From Alphaproteobacteria bacterium (GTDB taxonomy: Bacteria > Pseudomonadota > Alphaproteobacteria > Micavibrionales > Micavibrionaceae), in contig JAOUOR010000015.1 of NCBI GenBank assembly GCA_029880245.1, positions 1 to 34,596 on the forward strand: a stretch of 34,596 nt of DNA, given 5' to 3'. A program made the position numbers and the translations under genes. The notes under the pieces were generated by a model. That model was not told where the DNA came from. It was given only the letters and a program-made list of their open reading frames with translations, and ran no database searches. Of the stretch, positions 32,122-34,596 are shown piece after piece; position 1 is the stretch's first letter, and each line of letters starts with the position of its first letter.

Positions 32122-33701
32122 AGATTTGCCTTGATTGTTCCCATTGGCTTATTTGTTTCAATTTGCAGCATACTTAAATCACTGGTTTCCTTCTGATCAA
32201 ATTCCCAGTAATAATGCCCGTTATTCTCTGCTCGGCGAGAACGCGTCACGCTTATTTCTTCGGCGTTTCCATTAGAAAATAAAGTCCCTATATTTATCAT
32301 GCGATCCTCAGGATTCTTGACCTCGATTGAAAGATAACTCTCACTAGCCTTAATATGTTTAGATTCCAGATCATCAAAAACTAAAACTTCGTGCATAACA
32401 CCTTCTTTAAGCGCCGCATTTCTCTTCTGGGCACGTCTTAACTCACTGCCCTGTTCTTCAGTAAACTGTGTTACGTCAATCAACTTATCCTGAATACGCT
32501 CTAAATCCTGATCGATTATATGCTGGGATATATCAATCGTAATTTCCTTTGAAGCCAAAATATCATCGCCTCCACATGGTCCCTCCAGCGCTGCAATCAT
32601 TTGCCTGAAACCAATAGGATCATCAAAATTATGGTGAGAAAGAAACTCCCACAACAAAATCTTTGGCGGATGTTCATGAAATTCATCCGTAGCATAGAAA
32701 ACCACACCGGAACCGGAAAACGCCCCGGCTGACATTGCGCGGTTACGGATATCAGCTTTCAGTTCTTGTTTTAATGAACCCACAAAATTGAAATCTTCCT
32801 CATGCGCCGTGTTACTCGTTCCGATAATCGCAATATCCGGATATGTAACATCTCCAAACAAGCTGTCTTCCGAAATTTCTTCGCTCAAAGATGTCGTCGC
32901 CCACATAGGCCTGCGTTCGGGCGGAATAGTCACGCCACAAACCGCCTCTACAAACTCGTCAAACTCGCCTTTTTCACTCTCTAGCCACCATGTGATCTCA
33001 ACAGAAAATTCCTCCTTCTTAATGCCCTCATATTTAGGATTTTTCTTAATCATTTTAGAGACTTGCTTGGCCGTCCATTGAGCCCCCTCACGGCGCCAGT
33101 GTGGATCACCTTTGAAGAAATACACAAGATCATCAGGAATATCAGATAAATCAGGCGCATTAATACCAGCATCATTAAACCGTTTGATCAAAGCCTTATA
33201 ATTTGCACGAGCCACTTCAGGATCATACCCTTCCGGCATTGTTTCGGGATCTATGTATTTGCTCATAAGCATAGCTCTTGACGGCTGGAGCACAATGTAA
33301 AGATCAACACCTTTAGCCTTCAATCCGGCATTTACACGCTTCATGTAATTAAAAATCTCATCGGGCATAGAAAAATCAGTACGAAAATCTGCAGAACGGA
33401 AAAGCCAACCATCCTTACCGGCCCGAATATGTTTAAGAATTTTGCGCTCGCCGCGATATTGCAGATCATCCCATAACGTCTCTTGACACTCTGTCAGATC
33501 AGGATAATCCATTGGCGTAACCTCATTGGTTACCCCCTCCTCGTTTTTAAATCCCGGACGGGCCAATTGTTGGGCTTTTGTTTCATCTGCCTGCGCAATG
33601 TTTTCACCTGTCACAGAAAAGACAAAAATCAACAGCACAGCAAAGACGCGCCATAGCGCGCCTTTAATTGTTTTTATATTATTTTGCTTTCTATCAGTCA
33701 T
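32097..33701 (-). CDS. algX: AlgX-like alginate acetyltransferase
   Basis: A 534-residue secreted protein with a signal peptide (hydrophobic WRVFAVLLIFVFSVTG, possible cleavage after ENIAQA). The SGNH domain has AGKDGWLFRSADF, Asp199-His201 in GDPHWRREG and Ser296 in IIGTSNTAH. A C-terminal beta-rich domain (about 390-534), which in AlgX is a carbohydrate-binding module, ends with KANLCKRK. AlgX is the terminal acetyltransferase in the periplasmic export complex. Here the gene sits next to algG, as in Pseudomonas, and abuts the algF stop directly (start codon at 33701, algF stop at 33702). A second AlgX-like gene lies at 27661. Which one is the functional equivalent is uncertain, but gene order and the cleavable signal favour this one. 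Confidence 0.87.
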   Translation of the reverse strand: MTDRKQNNIKTIKGALWRVFAVLLIFVFSVTGENIAQADETKAQQLARPGFKNEEGVTNEVTPMDYPDLTECQETLWDDLQYRGERKILKHIRAGKDGWLFRSADFRTDFSMPDEIFNYMKRVNAGLKAKGVDLYIVLQPSRAMLMSKYIDPETMPEGYDPEVARANYKALIKRFNDAGINAPDLSDIPDDLVYFFKGDPHWRREGAQWTAKQVSKMIKKNPKYEGIKKEEFSVEITWWLESEKGEFDEFVEAVCGVTIPPERRPMWATTSLSEEISEDSLFGDVTYPDIAIIGTSNTAHEEDFNFVGSLKQELKADIRNRAMSAGAFSGSGVVFYATDEFHEHPPKILLWEFLSHHNFDDPIGFRQMIAALEGPCGGDDILASKEITIDISQHIIDQDLERIQDKLIDVTQFTEEQGSELRRAQKRNAALKEGVMHEVLVFDDLESKHIKASESYLSIEVKNPEDRMINIGTLFSNGNAEEISVTRSRRAENNGHYYWEFDQKETSDLSMLQIETNKPMGTIKANLCKRKDGI

Positions 33702-34358
33702 TTATTCTGTTGAAATCCGAGCACGATCATAATTGGCAACAGCGCCATATTCATCACCTTCTGCCACAGAAATGATATAGCTCTCGCCGCGCTCCAAAGG
33801 CCAGTCAATCAAATCCACAAATTTCTCATCACCGGAAAAAATCGCAAAGGAAACCTTGATAGGATTGATCTCGCGAACCTGAAAACTATTAGGCGCAATC
33901 GGACCAATCACAGAAACTTTTCCATCCGCTGTCTTAAGAGTAATATTATCACGCTCGGTCAGGTTATGAACTATCATCTGGGCCTTAAGTTCATTTTCGA
34001 TTTCAGGAACAACTTCCAATGTCAGCACATTATTCTTCAAAATCGCTGTATAGTATTTTCCGGCCTCAGTCTCGAACGCACCTTTACCTTGACCAAGCTC
34101 CAGATTTACCGTCCCACTTGCCACAACACCATAAGGCTTGATACCGCCGAACTTAACGCCATCCCGCTTCCGGCCATTCACAATTGGCGGCACTTCGGAC
34201 TCACCATCTTGCGCATGAAGAAAACGGATGAAAGCTGAATTCTCGGGCGGAACCTCATCGTATAGCCCCTCATCCTCGGAGGCAATAACAACAGAAGAAA
34301 ACACCATTGCCAAAACAAAAACAGGTAACACGTAAAGACGCAATAACCGTATAAACAT
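33702..34358 (-). CDS. algF: AlgF, periplasmic alginate acetylation protein
   Basis: A 218-residue protein with a signal peptide (LYVLPVFVLAMVFSSVVIA) and the AlgF N-terminal motif DEGLYDEVPPENSAFIRFLH. Two beta-rich domains follow, with YYTAILKNNVLTLEV in the first. It connects AlgI/AlgJ with AlgX in acetyl transfer. An in-frame ATG exists at 34373, but it lacks a ribosome binding site. The ATG at 34358 has AAGGG seven bases upstream and gives a length almost equal to the 216 residues of Pseudomonas AlgF. It leads the run algF, AlgX-like, algG, algJ, AlgX-like on the minus strand and is preceded by a good promoter. Confidence 0.9.
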   Translation of the reverse strand: MFIRLLRLYVLPVFVLAMVFSSVVIASEDEGLYDEVPPENSAFIRFLHAQDGESEVPPIVNGRKRDGVKFGGIKPYGVVASGTVNLELGQGKGAFETEAGKYYTAILKNNVLTLEVVPEIENELKAQMIVHNLTERDNITLKTADGKVSVIGPIAPNSFQVREINPIKVSFAIFSGDEKFVDLIDWPLERGESYIISVAEGDEYGAVANYDRARISTE

Positions 34359-34415
34359 ATCCAAACCCTTCATAAAAAATTTTGTAATTCAAATAGCTAT
34401 CTTGTTACGGCCCTA

Positions 34416-34461
34416 TGTATAAAAGAAACAGTGGGCAAAACGCAACTTTTTTTTAAAAAAA
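34416..34461 (-). promoter_or_regulatory. Candidate sigma70-type promoter of the algF operon
   Basis: On the minus strand an A/T homopolymer stretch (34447-34461) is followed by GTTGCGTT with -35 box TTGCGT (34440-34445), an 18-base spacer and -10 box TATACA (34416-34421). Transcription would start about 50 bases before the algF start. The same -35 with A-tract occurs at the same distance before the RTX gene (18471-18508), suggesting shared control. Confidence 0.55.
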
Positions 34462-34492
34462 TAAACTATATCTGGTGGTTAACAGAAGTCGC

Positions 34493-34596
34493 CTAAGCTG
34501 CACTCTTGAGTTTCTGATCATATTCTCCAACTTCCGGATAGCCGGATAATATACCATCAATCTCTTCAAATATTTTTGTCATATTTTCTTTTGAAA
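34493..34596 (-). CDS. C-terminal fragment of an unidentified protein (runs off the window)
   Basis: On the minus strand a frame is open from the right edge to a TAG at 34493-34495, giving at least 33 residues that end with GILSGYPEVGEYDQKLKSAA. It is acidic-helical in character. There is an internal ATG (MTKIFEEIDG) close to the window edge, so this could be a very small gene, but more likely it is the tail of a longer upstream gene. I cannot identify it. Missing alginate genes (alg44, algK, algE, algA) would be expected in this direction, but the fragment is too short to match any of them. It lies 134 bases before the algF start, with the promoter region between. Confidence 0.45.
   Translation of the reverse strand, partial: SKENMTKIFEEIDGILSGYPEVGEYDQKLKSAA

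Noticed and set aside
1-34596. Insertion sequences, integrases, tRNA genes or attachment repeats marking a mobile island
   Set aside because: I found no transposase or integrase reading frame, no tRNA-like cloverleaf and no long direct repeats.

Overview
The window looks like bacterial chromosome from a Gram-negative organism. Outer-membrane barrel, Wza-type lipoprotein, periplasmic alginate and type I secreted proteins are all present. Base composition is moderately AT-rich by eye. The truncated response regulator at the left edge ends in a GPDRRR tail that I associate with Alphaproteobacteria; this is a weak clue and no rRNA or tRNA is present to place it. Coding density is high, with no gene-free stretch over 300 bases. 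Almost everything concerns making, modifying and exporting extracellular polysaccharide.

Left part (1-16.5 kb): a partial receiver domain and an overlapping HPt-like protein (1-959) form a small phosphorelay pair. They are followed by a secreted polysaccharide-lyase-like protein and a Wzx/Wzy-type exopolysaccharide locus. The plus-strand genes encode an outer-membrane beta-barrel, a Wza-like export lipoprotein, a Wzc/GumC-like co-polymerase with a decayed kinase domain, and a Wzy/ExoQ-like polymerase (1842-7172). A convergent minus-strand operon (14760-7157) encodes three GT2 and one GT4 glycosyltransferases, a Wzx-type flippase and an OafA-type acyltransferase with an SGNH domain. A divergent plus-strand pair (14864-16494) adds a WecG/TagA-family and another GT2 transferase. 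No initiating polyprenyl-phosphate sugar-1-phosphate transferase is visible.

Right part (16.5-34.6 kb): a rearranged alginate cluster. Minus-strand genes are an RTX/cadherin-like secreted protein, algI, an RTX-tailed AlgE-type C5-epimerase homologue, alg8 and algD. The plus-strand algL follows. Then come a small unknown gene, an AlgX-like gene, algJ, algG, a second AlgX-like gene and algF, all minus strand, and a gene fragment at the right edge. Catalytic residues are intact in AlgD (Cys268), AlgG (DPHD), AlgI (His322), AlgJ (Asp192/His194/Ser289) and AlgL (His207/Arg254/Tyr261). In contrast, the secreted AlgE-type epimerase has lost the Tyr and Asp of its YGFDPHE active-site motif. alg44, algK and the AlgE porin are not seen and may lie beyond the right edge or be replaced.

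Inferred working model: AlgD makes GDP-mannuronic acid and Alg8 polymerises it. AlgG epimerises, AlgI/J/F and one or two AlgX-like proteins acetylate, and AlgL trims in the periplasm. The two RTX proteins, sharing a C-terminal secretion signal, act outside the cell. A separate Wzy-dependent polymer is made by the left half.
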